This document shows positions 33,882 to 45,200 of a stretch of 64,000 nucleotides of DNA, piece after piece (position 1 is the first letter of the stretch; each line of letters begins with the position of its first letter). Position numbers and translations under genes: made by a program. The notes beneath the pieces are model-generated. The model saw nothing but the letters and a program-made list of their open reading frames with translations. It searched no databases and had not been told where the DNA came from. Origin of the DNA: Fulvivirga lutea (GTDB lineage: Bacteria > Bacteroidota > Bacteroidia > Cytophagales > Cyclobacteriaceae); assembly GCF_017068455.1 (NCBI RefSeq), contig NZ_CP070608.1, positions 4,073,994 through 4,137,993 of the forward strand, written 5' to 3'.

Positions 33882-35058
33882 GTTAGCAAGTCTCGTTCTT
33901 TGCCTGGTTTGCATCTCTGCAGGAACACTACTTGCACAAAAGTCCAAAGCTCAATTACAGAAAGAAAAACAGGAAAACCTTGCCAAAATTGCTGAAGCAG
34001 AGAAGATTCTGAATGAAACAAGAGGCAAAAAGCAAAATACAGTTGGTCAGCTCAATGCATTAAATCAGCGTATTAAAACGCAGGAAGACCTTATCAGCTC
34101 AATAAAAAATGAAATGTATCTTCTTAACGATGAGATAGAAGAGACCAATGAAATTATTGAGGCCTTATCAGATGATTTAAAAAACCTGAAAAAGGAATAT
34201 GCCGCAATGGTTTACTCTGCTTACAAGGCTAATAAAGGAGTCAATAAGCTTACTTTTCTTTTCACGGCTAAGTCCTTCAATCAGTTTCTCAGAAGGTTAA
34301 AATATATGGATCAATACAGTGAGGCCAGAATTAAGCAGGCCGAACAAATTACCAAAGTGCAAAACATCTTATCAGACCAGGTAACTGTGATACAGAGCAA
34401 AGTGTCTGAAAAAAATATCCTGTTAGCGGAAAATTTGCAGGAAAATAAAAGCCTGGAGAGATTAAAGCAAAACCAAAACAACCTTGTCACTAACCTGCAA
34501 AAGCAAGAGAACCAGATCAAGAAAGACTTAGAGCAAAGAAAAGATGCTGTAGCTAAGCTAGATAAACTCATTAACGACATTATTAAAGCAGAAATTGAAA
34601 AAGCACGATTAGCTGAAAGGTCCGCAATTGATGCCAGTAATAAACTTTCGAATGAGTTTGCTGAAAATAAGACAAAACTGCCCTGGCCTGTATCCGGATT
34701 TATCTCTCAAAAGTTCGGTAAACAAAACCACCCAGTGCTCCGAGGTATTGTTATGAATAACACAGGTATAAACATTCAGACAAAGCAAAACGAGAAAGTA
34801 AAGGCAATATTTGGTGGCGAGGTTAGAACAGTAGCATTTGTACCTCTTGTTGGTAACACAGTTTTAATAAGTCATGGCGATTACTTTACTGTTTATGCCG
34901 GCCTTAAGGACGTATTCGTAAAAACAGGCCAAACAGTAAACCTCGGTGAAGAGTTGGGCTCCATTCTTACCAATAAAGACGGGGTGTCTGAATTAAAATT
35001 TGAGGTGCGAAAAAGTGCTGCGGCATTAGACCCACAGCAGTGGTTAGTAAGAAAATAA
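33868..35058 (+). CDS. EnvC-like murein hydrolase activator (degenerate M23/LytM)
   Basis: A 396-residue protein with a signal peptide (to LLAQ) and a coiled coil from about 28 to 260. Its C-terminal LytM domain (about 270-396) keeps the fold (FISQKFGKQNHPVLRG, TVYAGL, LKFEVRK) but not the zinc ligands: the HxGxD position reads NNTGIN and the second His pair is replaced. It is therefore expected to be inactive as a peptidase and to activate amidases at the division site, like EnvC. It overlaps DUF4292 by 14 nt. Confidence 0.88.
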   Translation: MSVSKLASLVLCLVCISAGTLLAQKSKAQLQKEKQENLAKIAEAEKILNETRGKKQNTVGQLNALNQRIKTQEDLISSIKNEMYLLNDEIEETNEIIEALSDDLKNLKKEYAAMVYSAYKANKGVNKLTFLFTAKSFNQFLRRLKYMDQYSEARIKQAEQITKVQNILSDQVTVIQSKVSEKNILLAENLQENKSLERLKQNQNNLVTNLQKQENQIKKDLEQRKDAVAKLDKLINDIIKAEIEKARLAERSAIDASNKLSNEFAENKTKLPWPVSGFISQKFGKQNHPVLRGIVMNNTGINIQTKQNEKVKAIFGGEVRTVAFVPLVGNTVLISHGDYFTVYAGLKDVFVKTGQTVNLGEELGSILTNKDGVSELKFEVRKSAAALDPQQWLVRK

Positions 35059-35113
35059 ATCAAACATTAAACCGTTTGTCAATTAGTACTTTCACACGTT
35101 AATAATTAATACC

Positions 35114-35121
35114 TATCTTTA
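35114..35121 (+). promoter_or_regulatory. Candidate -7 element for tatA
   Basis: TATCTTTA 24 nt before the ATG; a TTTC lies 20 nt upstream of it. Confidence 0.35.
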
Positions 35122-35145
35122 CAACATCTTAATAAAAACACAGTT

Positions 35146-35352
35146 ATGAACAGCATATTTTTGATAGGAATGCCAGGTGGTTGGGAGTGGATAATCATCA
35201 TTTTGGTGGTTTTGATATTTTTCGGAGCTAAGAAAATTCCTGAATTAGCTCGTGGTTTAGGTAAAGGCATCAGAGAATTCAAAGATGCTACCAAAGAGAT
35301 CAAAAAAGACATTGAAGATTCAAGCAAGATAGAGGAAGAAAAAAAGAGTTAA
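35146..35352 (+). CDS. tatA: Twin-arginine translocase subunit TatA/E
   Basis: A 68-residue protein: a single transmembrane helix (about 12-29), the hinge [17 protein letters not shown], an amphipathic helix and an acidic/basic tail. It forms the pore-like assembly that moves folded proteins through the inner membrane with TatC. No tatC is in the window. It is 1 nt upstream of gatA. Confidence 0.93.
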   Translation: MNSIFLIGMPGGWEWIIIILVVLIFFGAKKIPELARGLGKGIREFKDATKEIKKDIEDSSKIEEEKKS

Positions 35353-35353
35353 G

Positions 35354-36781
35354 TTGAACGAATACTCCTCTTTAAGTCTTATTCAGAAAGATTTAAAAAG
35401 TGGCTCAATCTCATGTTCTGAGCTTGTCAATCATTATTTAGAAAGAATAAACTCAAATGAGCATTTGAATGCTTTAGTAGAGGTTTATGCCGATGAAGCC
35501 AAAGCCAAAGCCCTGGAGGTTGACAAAAAGATTAAAAGCGGAACCTCTGGTAGATTAGCGGGAATGGTGGTAACACTAAAAGATGTGTTATGCCATAAAG
35601 ACCATAAACTAAGTGCCGGAAGCAAAATTTTAGAAGGTTTCGAATCACAATTTAACGGCACGGCAGTACAAAGACTTATTGATGAAGATGCCATAATCAT
35701 TGGAAGAAATAATTGCGATGAGTTTGCAATGGGTTCTTCCAATGAAAATTCAGCTTTCGGACCTACGCTCAATGGAGCAGATAATAGTCGTGTTCCAGGT
35801 GGTTCATCTGGTGGTTCTGCGGTAGCAGTGCAAGCAGGTATGTGCCTCGTTTCACTTGGTTCGGATACAGGAGGCTCTGTACGGCAACCAGCAGCCTTTT
35901 GTGGTATTATCGGCTTAAAGCCCACCTATTCTAGGATATCGCGCCATGGCTTATTGGCCTATGCATCTTCATTTGATTGTATAGGAATATTCGCAAAAGA
36001 TACTTCTGATGTTGCGATCGTACTGGAAGTAATATCAGGTGAGGATGAATTTGATAGTACCGTTTCTAAGGCTAAGGTTGATAGTTATTCCAATGGCCTT
36101 AATAATTCAGAAAAAAAATTAAAGATTGCTTATATCAAGGAAACCTTAGATTCTGATGGTCTGAATGATGAAATACGGCAGAATTTCAATGCACAACTAA
36201 CAAAATTAAATTCTGAAGGACATAAGGTAGAACCAGTTGAATTCCCATTGCTCGACTACATTCTCCCAACCTATTACATACTTACAACTGCTGAGGCGAG
36301 CTCAAACTTATCACGTTTTGACGGAGTGAGGTATGGCTACCGATCAAAAGATGCCTCCTCCTTAGAGTCTATGTATAAAAACACACGCTCAGAAGGGTTT
36401 GGTGAAGAGGTGAAAAGGCGAATAATGCTAGGAACCTTTGTACTCAGTGCCAGTTATTATGACGCTTATTACAACAAAGCTCAAAAAGTAAGGCGGTTGA
36501 TTCGAGAGGCCAGTAAAAGCATATTATCTAAGCATGATTTTATTATAACACCTACAACACCTACAACAGCATTTAAAATTGGTGAGCATCAGGCTGACCC
36601 GTTAGCCATGTACCTTGCCGATTTATATACAGTACAAGCATCAGTGGCTGGTTTACCTGCAATTTCTGTACCTTCCGGGCACGATTCTTCTGGTTTACCC
36701 GTTGGTATTCAGGTAATTGCTAATGATTTTGAGGAGGCCAAATTATTGTCATTTTCAAAATATTTGATGACTTTAGGGTAA
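35354..36781 (+). CDS. gatA: Asp/Glu-tRNA amidotransferase subunit A
   Basis: A 475-residue amidase that generates ammonia from glutamine for transamidation of mischarged Glu-tRNA-Gln/Asp-tRNA-Asn. The Ser-Ser-Lys triad is intact: K76 (VVTLKDV), S151 (PGGSSGGS) and nucleophile S175 (DTGGSVRQPA), spaced exactly as in characterised GatA. The TTG at 35354 is the start. gatB and gatC are not in the window, as is usual in Bacteroidota. Confidence 0.96.
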   Translation: MNEYSSLSLIQKDLKSGSISCSELVNHYLERINSNEHLNALVEVYADEAKAKALEVDKKIKSGTSGRLAGMVVTLKDVLCHKDHKLSAGSKILEGFESQFNGTAVQRLIDEDAIIIGRNNCDEFAMGSSNENSAFGPTLNGADNSRVPGGSSGGSAVAVQAGMCLVSLGSDTGGSVRQPAAFCGIIGLKPTYSRISRHGLLAYASSFDCIGIFAKDTSDVAIVLEVISGEDEFDSTVSKAKVDSYSNGLNNSEKKLKIAYIKETLDSDGLNDEIRQNFNAQLTKLNSEGHKVEPVEFPLLDYILPTYYILTTAEASSNLSRFDGVRYGYRSKDASSLESMYKNTRSEGFGEEVKRRIMLGTFVLSASYYDAYYNKAQKVRRLIREASKSILSKHDFIITPTTPTTAFKIGEHQADPLAMYLADLYTVQASVAGLPAISVPSGHDSSGLPVGIQVIANDFEEAKLLSFSKYLMTLG

Positions 36782-36784
36782 TAT

Positions 36785-38143
36785 ATGTATATCAAAGCCA
36801 CCATTTTTTGCTTTATACTAGCTTTATGTTGCCAAGCAACTGTAGCTCAAGATAACGAAATTACTAAGTCTGAAAACCCCTATTTATACGAATTTATTCC
36901 CGGTGAAGCAGATTTTGACCTTATTCAGGACAGACTCAAGTGCATAGAAAGAACTATCCCATTAGAGTATAATACAAGAGTTCACGCATTTGTTAACTAC
37001 TTTACGAATAAAGACAGAGATTATACGCGCGGCATCATTAAAAAAAGGGACGTCTATTTTCCGCTCTTTGAGAAATACCTTGCGAAATACGGGTTACCGG
37101 ATGAATTAAAATACCTATCAATAATCGAATCAGGGTTAAACCCTGAGGCCACTTCTGTAGCCAGTGCCGTTGGTTTATGGCAATTTATGTCTGCCACAGG
37201 CAGGTATTTTGGCTTGCACAATGATTGGTATATTGATGAAAGAATGGATCCTGAAAAATCTACAGAAGCTGCTTGCCGCTATTTAAAGCAGTTATATAAC
37301 ATGTTTGGTGATTGGGAGCTTGCAATTGCAGCCTACAACAGCGGACCAGGAAATATTAGAAAGGCTATTCGCAGATCAGGGTACAAACGCACTTTTTGGG
37401 AAATTTACCCTCACCTACTTCGCGAAACACGCAGCTATCTACCACAGTTTACCGCCATGATTTACACCTTAAATTATGCAGAGGAACACAATTTTATTGT
37501 GGATGATTTAGAATACTATCAGGAAACTGATACGGTAATGGTAAATGGTTATACCCACCTTACAACCATTTCTGGCCAGCTTAATATATGCGATGATGAA
37601 TTGATTAAACTTAATCCTAGTTTAAGAAGAGGTGTAGTTCCTGAAAATACAAAAGCCTATGCCATTAACCTTCCAGCACACGAAAAAGAAAGATTTAATC
37701 TTCAAAGAAGAGAAATACTTGACAGTGCTTCTAAAGTAGGTAAAAACCAAATTGAATACCTGGCTCGAAACGCTCCCGGAAGTACTTATGGCAGAGATAA
37801 AATAATTTATAAAGTTCGTAGTGGCGATGTTTTGGGAAGAATCGCAGAACGATATAATGTGAGGATTTCCGACTTAAGAACCTGGAATAATATTAATGGA
37901 AACCTAATTCGAGTAGGCCAAAACTTAACCATTTGGCAAAAGGCAGGCTATGTTGCAAAAAGCACAGAACCTGTATTTGAAAAATTACCCGATGGTACAA
38001 AAACTTATATTGTTCAGCCTGGTGATACCCTGTGGGATATCTCCAGAAAATTCGAAGGTTTAAGTATCGAAAAACTGAAAGCCTTAAATGAGTTGAGCAC
38101 TAACAATATTAAGGCGGGTCAAAAGTTAATTATCGGAAGTTAA
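36785..38143 (+). CDS. MltD-like lytic transglycosylase with two LysM domains
   Basis: A 452-residue exported protein (signal peptide to VAQ, residue 22). The SLT domain (about 95-215) has catalytic E115 in SIIESGLNP, followed by AVGLWQFM and AYNSGPGN. Two LysM peptidoglycan-binding repeats occupy about 339-384 and 406-451 (YKVRSGDVLGRIAERYNV and YIVQPGDTLWDISRKF). It cleaves glycan strands to 1,6-anhydro products during cell-wall turnover. It starts 3 nt after gatA. Confidence 0.93.
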   Translation: MYIKATIFCFILALCCQATVAQDNEITKSENPYLYEFIPGEADFDLIQDRLKCIERTIPLEYNTRVHAFVNYFTNKDRDYTRGIIKKRDVYFPLFEKYLAKYGLPDELKYLSIIESGLNPEATSVASAVGLWQFMSATGRYFGLHNDWYIDERMDPEKSTEAACRYLKQLYNMFGDWELAIAAYNSGPGNIRKAIRRSGYKRTFWEIYPHLLRETRSYLPQFTAMIYTLNYAEEHNFIVDDLEYYQETDTVMVNGYTHLTTISGQLNICDDELIKLNPSLRRGVVPENTKAYAINLPAHEKERFNLQRREILDSASKVGKNQIEYLARNAPGSTYGRDKIIYKVRSGDVLGRIAERYNVRISDLRTWNNINGNLIRVGQNLTIWQKAGYVAKSTEPVFEKLPDGTKTYIVQPGDTLWDISRKFEGLSIEKLKALNELSTNNIKAGQKLIIGS

Positions 38144-38210
38144 TTCCAGCTCACATTTCGTGACTTTAAAACTTAATGCGGCTTATACTAATTGGATGCA
38201 TTAAGTGATT

Positions 38211-38218
38211 TATCTTTA
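38211..38218 (+). promoter_or_regulatory. Candidate -7 element for the DUF4837 gene
   Basis: TATCTTTA, 20 nt before the ATG at 38239; weak -33. Confidence 0.3.
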
Positions 38219-38238
38219 AGATTTAAAAATAGTAATTT

Positions 38239-39327
38239 ATGAACCTAACCAAGGCATTAGTACTCACGTTATCGATCATTTTATTATCATGTGGTGATGG
38301 GAAAAAGGAAGTAGCACTACTCCCTAAGGCAAGTGGAAAGCCGGGCGAGATGATTGTGGTTATGGATTCTGCCCAGTGGAAAGGCGCTCTAGGTGACGCA
38401 GTAAAAGAGACGTTTCAAGCGGAAGTAAAAGGGCTACCAAGACAAGAATACCTTTTTAAATTGAACAGAGTTGAACCAACAAAATTCAATAGTGTACTAA
38501 AGACCGTTAAAAATTTACTGTTTGTGGTTACACTCGATAGCAAATCCTCTGCCTCCAGAGTTGTAAAAAACTACTTCACAAAAAGCTCATTAGATAAAAT
38601 AAGAAGTAACGATGACTTATTTGTTTTTACTGCTGAAGATGAATTTGCGAGAGGGCAGAATATCATGTATTTATTCGGCAATAGCCCTGAGAACTTAATC
38701 CAAAAAATAGAAGAGAATAAAGAGCGCCTCCAAGGATATTTTAATAACGCAGAAAACGAAAGACTTTTTAAAGGGCTTTATAATGCAGAAGAAAAAGAAG
38801 GGTTCACCAGGCAATTAATCAAAGATCACAATTGTTCAATGCGTATTCCATTCGGATATAAAATGGTTGTGAATCAAAAAGGCTTTATTTGGTTCAGGCA
38901 GATAAATGATGAAAGTGACAAGGACATTTTTATCACCTACAAAACTTATAATTCTGACAAGGCGTTTACGCAAGAAGCGATCATTAACTTCAGGGATTCT
39001 GTGGCTCAACGACAACTATTCGAAGACCCAGCTGAACCTGATACCTATATTAAAACAGAAACTCAGGTACCCTATATTCCGGTTATTTCAAGAGAGTATA
39101 ATTTCAATAATAAATTTGCCATTGAAACACGTGGTTTATGGAAGACCAACAATCTTTCTATGGGTGGCCCTTTTATTGGGTATACTGTTGTAGATGAAAA
39201 TCTTAACCGACTCTACTATATTGAAGGCTTTGTATACTCCCCGGGGAAAAGCCAGCGTGAATTTATTCGTGAGCTCCAAGTAATATTGAACACATTTAAA
39301 GTTTCATCCGAGCTCGAAAACAAGTAA
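38239..39327 (+). CDS. DUF4837 lipoprotein
   Basis: A 362-residue protein with a lipoprotein signal (lipobox LLSC, Cys18). The mature part begins LLPKASGKPGEMIVVMDSAQWKG, diagnostic of DUF4837, a Bacteroidota-specific family often found in this neighbourhood. It is likely anchored to the outer membrane and faces the periplasm. No function is established. Confidence 0.88.
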   Translation: MNLTKALVLTLSIILLSCGDGKKEVALLPKASGKPGEMIVVMDSAQWKGALGDAVKETFQAEVKGLPRQEYLFKLNRVEPTKFNSVLKTVKNLLFVVTLDSKSSASRVVKNYFTKSSLDKIRSNDDLFVFTAEDEFARGQNIMYLFGNSPENLIQKIEENKERLQGYFNNAENERLFKGLYNAEEKEGFTRQLIKDHNCSMRIPFGYKMVVNQKGFIWFRQINDESDKDIFITYKTYNSDKAFTQEAIINFRDSVAQRQLFEDPAEPDTYIKTETQVPYIPVISREYNFNNKFAIETRGLWKTNNLSMGGPFIGYTVVDENLNRLYYIEGFVYSPGKSQREFIRELQVILNTFKVSSELENK

Positions 39328-39362
39328 TTTCGCCCTTTATTTACATCTAACATCTTTACGCA

Positions 39363-41642
39363 ATGGCCATCAAGATAAGAAAAGAAGATGCCCTAAACTT
39401 TCACACACAGGGCCAGCCAGGAAAAATAGAAGTAGTACCAACAAAACCTCTGGGTTCTCAAATGGACTTGGCTTTGGCATACTCACCTGGTGTGGCGGAG
39501 CCTTGTAAGGAAATTGCTGCAAACAAAGAAGACGTATATAAATATACCGCTAAAGGCAATTTGGTGGGTGTGATTTCAAATGGTACCGCTGTATTAGGTT
39601 TAGGGAATATTGGACCGGAAGCCTCAAAACCAGTAATGGAGGGTAAAGGTGTGCTTTTCAAAAAATTTGCAGGTATAGATGTTTTTGATATCGAAATCGA
39701 TGAAGAAGACCCTGATAAATTCATTCAAATAGTAAAGTCTTTAGAGCCTACTTTTGGTGGTATAAACCTGGAAGACATTAAAGCACCTGAGAGTTTCAAA
39801 ATAGAAAGAACACTCAAGGAAGAGATGAACATTCCCATAATGCATGACGATCAGCATGGCACGGCTATCATCTCTGCAGCTGCACTAATTAATGCCCTTG
39901 AGCTGGTAAATAAGAAGATTGAAGATATTACCATTGTAGTTAATGGAGCTGGAGCAGCAGCCATTGCCTGTACAAAAATTTATACATCACTCGGTGCGAA
40001 GCACAAGAACATAATCATGTGCGATAGCAAAGGAGTAATTAATAAATCAAGAGAAAACCTTGATGAATCTAAGGCAGAATTTGCCACTGATAAAGACTTA
40101 GATACTTTAGAAGATGCAGTGAAAGGTGCTGATTTCTTCTTAGGCCTTTCTGTGGCTGATATACTTACACCAGAGCATATTAACTCTATGGCTGATAACC
40201 CGATAGTGTTTGCTCTGGCAAATCCAAATCCTGAAATAGCGTACGATCTAGCTATTGAAACCAGAGATGACTTAATAATGGCCACTGGTAGATCCGACCA
40301 TCCTAACCAGGTAAATAATGTACTCGGTTTTCCATACATTTTCAGAGGAGCGTTAGACGTTAGAGCCACTGCCATTAATGAAGAAATGAAACTGGCTGCA
40401 GTACGAGCTTTAGCTACACTTGCCAAGGAGAGTGTACCTGATATGGTTAGCAAGGCTTATGGCAATACAAAAATTCAATTCGGTAAGGAATATTTAATTC
40501 CTAAACCGTTAGACCCTCGTTTAATCACTACCATTTCACCGGCAGTTGCTCAGGCCGCCATGGAATCCGGTGTTGCTCGTAAAAGCATTGAGAACTGGGA
40601 TGAATATAAACTTGAGCTGCAACGCAGAATAGGCATTGACCAAAAGTTAATGTCTAGAGTAATAAGCAGGGCTAGAAAAGACCCTAAAAGAGTTGTTTTT
40701 GCTGAGGCACATGACCTTAGAATTCTTAAGGCTGCCCAAACGGTTAAAGATGAAGGTATAGGCTTCCCGATTTTACTTGGAAAAAGGTCAATCGTAACTA
40801 ACTTAATTAAAGACAACAGCCTTGACCTTGAAGATTGTCCAATCTTTGACACCTATGAGGAAGAAGAAAAAGTGCAGGAATTCGCTAAGTTTTACTACGA
40901 AAAAAGAAAGCGAAAAGGTGTGACGCTTTACGATGCCAACAAGCAAATGCGAGATCGTAATATGTTTGGTGCAATGCTGGTTGAAGCTGGAGAAGCCGAT
41001 GGAATGGTATCGGGACTTACAAAGGACTATCCTAAAACAATTTTACCTGCGCTGCAAATTATTGGGATGGAGCAAGATGTAAAGCGTGTGGCTGGTATGT
41101 ACATCATTTTATCCAAAAAAGGCACTTTTTTCTTCTCAGATACAACTGTAAACGTAAATCCTACTCCTGAAGAATTAGTAGATATCATCGGCTTAACAGC
41201 CAGAGGAGTTGAATTTTTTGATATGGAACCGCGTGTTGCTGTTCTATCATACTCTAACTTTGGATCAAGTAAAGGAGAAATACCTGAAAAAACGAGAGAG
41301 GCCGTTCGCTTGGCGAAACAAAAATATCCTGATTTAATTATTGATGGTGATATACAGGCCAACATAGCACTAGATACAAAAATCCAACAAGAAGCCTATC
41401 CATTTAGTGAGTTAGCAGATAAAGGCGCAAATACACTTATTTTCCCTAACCTTGCAGCAGGAAATATTGCCTATAAACTCTTAATGGAAATAGGCGGAGC
41501 TGAAACTATTGGCCCAATCCTACTGGGAATGAAAAAGCCAGTACATGTACTTCAACTGGGTTCTTCAGTGCGAGACATAGTGAATATGGTGGCCATTACT
41601 GTGGTGGATGCTCAGTTATACGATCAAAATAACAAAAAATGA
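39363..41642 (+). CDS. maeB: NADP-dependent malic enzyme with phosphotransacetylase-like domain
   Basis: A 759-residue MaeB-type protein. The N-terminal ~420 residues are malic enzyme ([48 protein letters not shown]); residues ~430-759 are a phosphate acetyl/butyryl-transferase-like regulatory domain ([20 protein letters not shown]). It decarboxylates malate to pyruvate with NADP reduction. The C-terminal part usually serves allosteric control by acetyl-CoA. It overlaps ruvA by 4 nt (ATGA). Confidence 0.96.
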   Translation: MAIKIRKEDALNFHTQGQPGKIEVVPTKPLGSQMDLALAYSPGVAEPCKEIAANKEDVYKYTAKGNLVGVISNGTAVLGLGNIGPEASKPVMEGKGVLFKKFAGIDVFDIEIDEEDPDKFIQIVKSLEPTFGGINLEDIKAPESFKIERTLKEEMNIPIMHDDQHGTAIISAAALINALELVNKKIEDITIVVNGAGAAAIACTKIYTSLGAKHKNIIMCDSKGVINKSRENLDESKAEFATDKDLDTLEDAVKGADFFLGLSVADILTPEHINSMADNPIVFALANPNPEIAYDLAIETRDDLIMATGRSDHPNQVNNVLGFPYIFRGALDVRATAINEEMKLAAVRALATLAKESVPDMVSKAYGNTKIQFGKEYLIPKPLDPRLITTISPAVAQAAMESGVARKSIENWDEYKLELQRRIGIDQKLMSRVISRARKDPKRVVFAEAHDLRILKAAQTVKDEGIGFPILLGKRSIVTNLIKDNSLDLEDCPIFDTYEEEEKVQEFAKFYYEKRKRKGVTLYDANKQMRDRNMFGAMLVEAGEADGMVSGLTKDYPKTILPALQIIGMEQDVKRVAGMYIILSKKGTFFFSDTTVNVNPTPEELVDIIGLTARGVEFFDMEPRVAVLSYSNFGSSKGEIPEKTREAVRLAKQKYPDLIIDGDIQANIALDTKIQQEAYPFSELADKGANTLIFPNLAAGNIAYKLLMEIGGAETIGPILLGMKKPVHVLQLGSSVRDIVNMVAITVVDAQLYDQNNKK

Positions 41643-42232
41643 TAGCGTACCTGAAAGGTAAATTAGCGTTAAAAGAACCTACTCATTTAATCATTGATGT
41701 TAATGGTGTGGGGTACCAAGTTAATATTTCATTAAATACTTTTTCTTCCGTTAAAGATAAGGAGGACATTTTTATCCACACTTACTTACACATTAAGGAA
41801 GATAGCCATACACTTTTTGGCTTCAGTGAAGAGTCTGAAAAAAACATGTTTTTAAGCCTACTCTCCATTTCAGGGGTTGGGCCTAATACTGCCTTAATGA
41901 TACAATCCTCGCTGAGTGCAGGTGAATTAAAACAAGCCATCGTTCAGGAAGATGTTAAAACCATTCAAAGTGTAAAAGGTGTGGGTGGCAAAACTGCTCA
42001 ACGAATCATCCTTGAGTTAAAAGATAAATTAAAAAAAGAAGGCCTTTATGAAGAGGGAGAAAAGATAAATTCATCAGGCCACAATACATTAAAGAAAGAG
42101 GCGTTATCTGCCTTAATGACGTTAGGAATTAATAAAAATGCAGCTGAAAAAAGTATCGATAGCATCCTTAAAAATTCGGGAAATACGATTACTTTGGAGG
42201 AATTAATCAAGCTCTCATTAAAAAACGCCTGA
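41639..42232 (+). CDS. ruvA: Holliday junction branch migration protein RuvA
   Basis: A 197-residue RuvA: an N-terminal OB domain ([20 protein letters not shown]), helix-hairpin-helix motifs ([13 protein letters not shown] and [20 protein letters not shown]) and the C-terminal RuvB-contact domain. The tetramer binds Holliday junctions and loads RuvB. It sits between maeB and sprA. Confidence 0.96.
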   Translation: MIAYLKGKLALKEPTHLIIDVNGVGYQVNISLNTFSSVKDKEDIFIHTYLHIKEDSHTLFGFSEESEKNMFLSLLSISGVGPNTALMIQSSLSAGELKQAIVQEDVKTIQSVKGVGGKTAQRIILELKDKLKKEGLYEEGEKINSSGHNTLKKEALSALMTLGINKNAAEKSIDSILKNSGNTITLEELIKLSLKNA

Positions 42233-42244
42233 GATATTTAAGTT

Positions 42245-45200
42245 TTGATTTTTGGGAATTTCAACACATTTGTAAACACGTGCGTGGGTGTTTTTATAAC
42301 ACTCGTGATTCTGTGTGCACTTCCCAAAACATCTTATTCTAAATCAAAATTTTTATTTCAAACCGTTCAAGCTGATTCGGCTAAAAAAGATAGCGTAGCA
42401 AATCAGCCTTATTCACCTTCCAGAAGGCCAACTTACCGGCCCAAAGACCGGTTTGGCGACCCTTTTAGTAGTAGGCCAAGTAATTCTCCACTATTACTTG
42501 ACGACCCCTCCAGCATGCAATTGGATGTTGAGATTGATACGGGTATGAATTACACTATCTATGAGAAAATAGGTGATTTAAATTATCGCCCTACCTCCTC
42601 CATGTCATTCACGGAGTTTAAACAATATCAGGAACGAAATCAGTTAAAAGAATATTGGAAAAACAGATCATCGGGCCTGGATGGTGAAAGTGCTGTTAGT
42701 GGCAGAAACCTTATTCCTCCCATATATATAAGCCCAATATTCGATAGAATTTTCGGAGGTACCTATGTGGAAATTATCCCGCGCGGCTTTGTAACGCTCG
42801 ATTTTGGTGGAAGATGGCAGCGAATTAACAACCCAAGTATTCCCATCAGGCAGCAGCGAAATGGTGGGTTTGAATTCGATCAGCAGATAAGCATGAACAT
42901 AGTGGGTAAAATTGGCGAAAAACTACAGGTTACAGCCAATTTCGACAACAACAACTCCTTCGATTTTGAAAACAACCTGAAAGTAGAATACACTGGTTAT
43001 GAGGAAGATATGCTTCAGAAACTGGAGATTGGTAACGTAAGTTTACCACTCAATAACAGTTTAATTACCGGTGCCCAAAACCTTTTTGGAGTTAAAGCTC
43101 AACTACAGTTTGGTGATCTGTATGTAACTACCGTAGCCTCCACTCAACGAGGTAAATCTGAAACAATCACAATTGACGGTGGTGGTGTTCAAGGTAGGCA
43201 GTTTGAGCTTCAGGCTTCTAATTATGATGAAAATAGGCACTTCTTTCTTTCACAATTCTTTAGAGAGAACTATGAAAGTTGGTTGAGCACAATACCAAAT
43301 ATCAATTCAGGGGTGAATATTACTAGGGTTGAGGTATATGTGGTAAACAGAAATAACGACACGCAGACAACCAGAAACATTCTTGGTATGATGGATATGG
43401 GTGAGTCGAGACAACGAAATATTTACAACGACATAGTGCAAGCCTCTGCATCAACAATTAATGGTAATCCCGTAAGAAATGACGGTAACAACATGTTTAC
43501 CAGCTTCTTAAACGGACTAAACAGGAATGCAGCTACAGTGAATGAAAATCTTGATATGTTAGGTTTCGAAAACGGCACTGACTTTGAAAAAATTACCACT
43601 GCCAGAAAACTAGATCCTAATGAATATTCAGTAAACAGAAGGCTGGGTTACATCTCATTATTTAGAAAACTCCAAAATGATGAGGCATTGGCTGTTTCCT
43701 TTGAATACACTTATCAGGGAAGAAATTATAAAGTAGGTGAGCTTTCAGAAGACTACTCAGCATTAAGCGATGATGATGTGATTTTCATGAAACTTCTTCG
43801 CCCAAGAAAAATTAATATTGACGACCCTCAAGGCAATAGAATTCCAACTTGGGATTTAATGATGAAAAACATTTATTCATTAAATGCCACAAATGTCAGT
43901 CAAGATGGGTTTGAGCTAAGAGTTATCTATCGGGATGATTTATCAGGTATTGACAACCCTCAATTACAGTTTGGAGCGGTGGCCAGCACTATTCCATTAA
44001 TTCGACTTCTTGGTCTTGATAAATTAAATCCAAATAACGACCCACAGCCTGATGGTAACTTTGACTTTGTCGAAGACATCACAATCAGCACAGAAAACGG
44101 ATTGATCATATTTCCATTTTTAGAACCTTTCAATACGCCTCTTGATAATGCCTTTTTAGAAACTGAAGATCAATTCAGGGAAAAATTCGTCTATGAAGAG
44201 CTATATAATCAAACCAAAATTGATGCAGAACTTGTCTCCAATAAAAACAAATATGTTATCACTGGTTCTTTTCAATCTGGCTCTTCCAATGAAATTGTAA
44301 TTCCTGGATTCAATATTGCTGAGGGTTCTGTGCGTGTTTTTGCGGGTGGCTCCCCTCTACAAGAAGGTGTTGACTATACTGTTGATTATACGTTTGGTAA
44401 AGTAAATATTATCAATGAAGGAGTATTGTTATCTGGCAAAACACTTTCTATCTCTTATGAAAAAGCAGATTTATTCAATTTTCAATCTAGAACACTTTTA
44501 GGAACTAGATTCGACTATAAGTTGAATGATGATGTAAATTTTGGAGCCACATTACTGCACCTGAATGAACGGCCACTAATTTCAAGAAATAGTGTCGGTA
44601 ATGAGCCTATAAGAAATACTAAATATGGCTTTGATGTAAACATTAGAAAGGAATCACGTTTTCTTACAAAAATGCTGGATAAGCTGCCTTTAATTTCTAC
44701 GAAGGAGCCATCATCCGTTTCCTTCAGTGCAGAATTTGCTCAATTAATTCCGGGTACATCCAATATTGTAGATGGCGAGGGAACATCGTATATCGATGAT
44801 TTTGAAAACTCGGCCACTCCATTTTCACTGAGCAACCCTAATAGCTGGAGATTAGCCTCTTATCCTCAAACCCCGGAGAATAAATTCTTAGGATCCAGCT
44901 CAAGGCCGCAAAATGATTTTAGAGCAAAATTGGCCTGGTATAATATCGATAACCTTTTCTATAGAAGTGATAGCAGACGACCAGATGGCATTTCTGATGA
45001 AGAACTGGAAAACCACTATGTGAGAGCCGTTGAACAACAGGAAATATTTGCCAATAGAGATTTAAATATTATCAACTTTCAACAAGTTTTTGATTTGGCA
45101 TTTTACCCTAATGAAAGAGGCCAGTATAATTATAATCCGAATCTTGATAATCAAGGAAATTTAAATTTTGATCCTAGAAGAAGCTGGGGTGGTATTACTA

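Noticed and set aside
33868..35058. Active M23 endopeptidase
   Set aside because: The zinc-ligand positions are substituted, so an EnvC-type activator is more likely.
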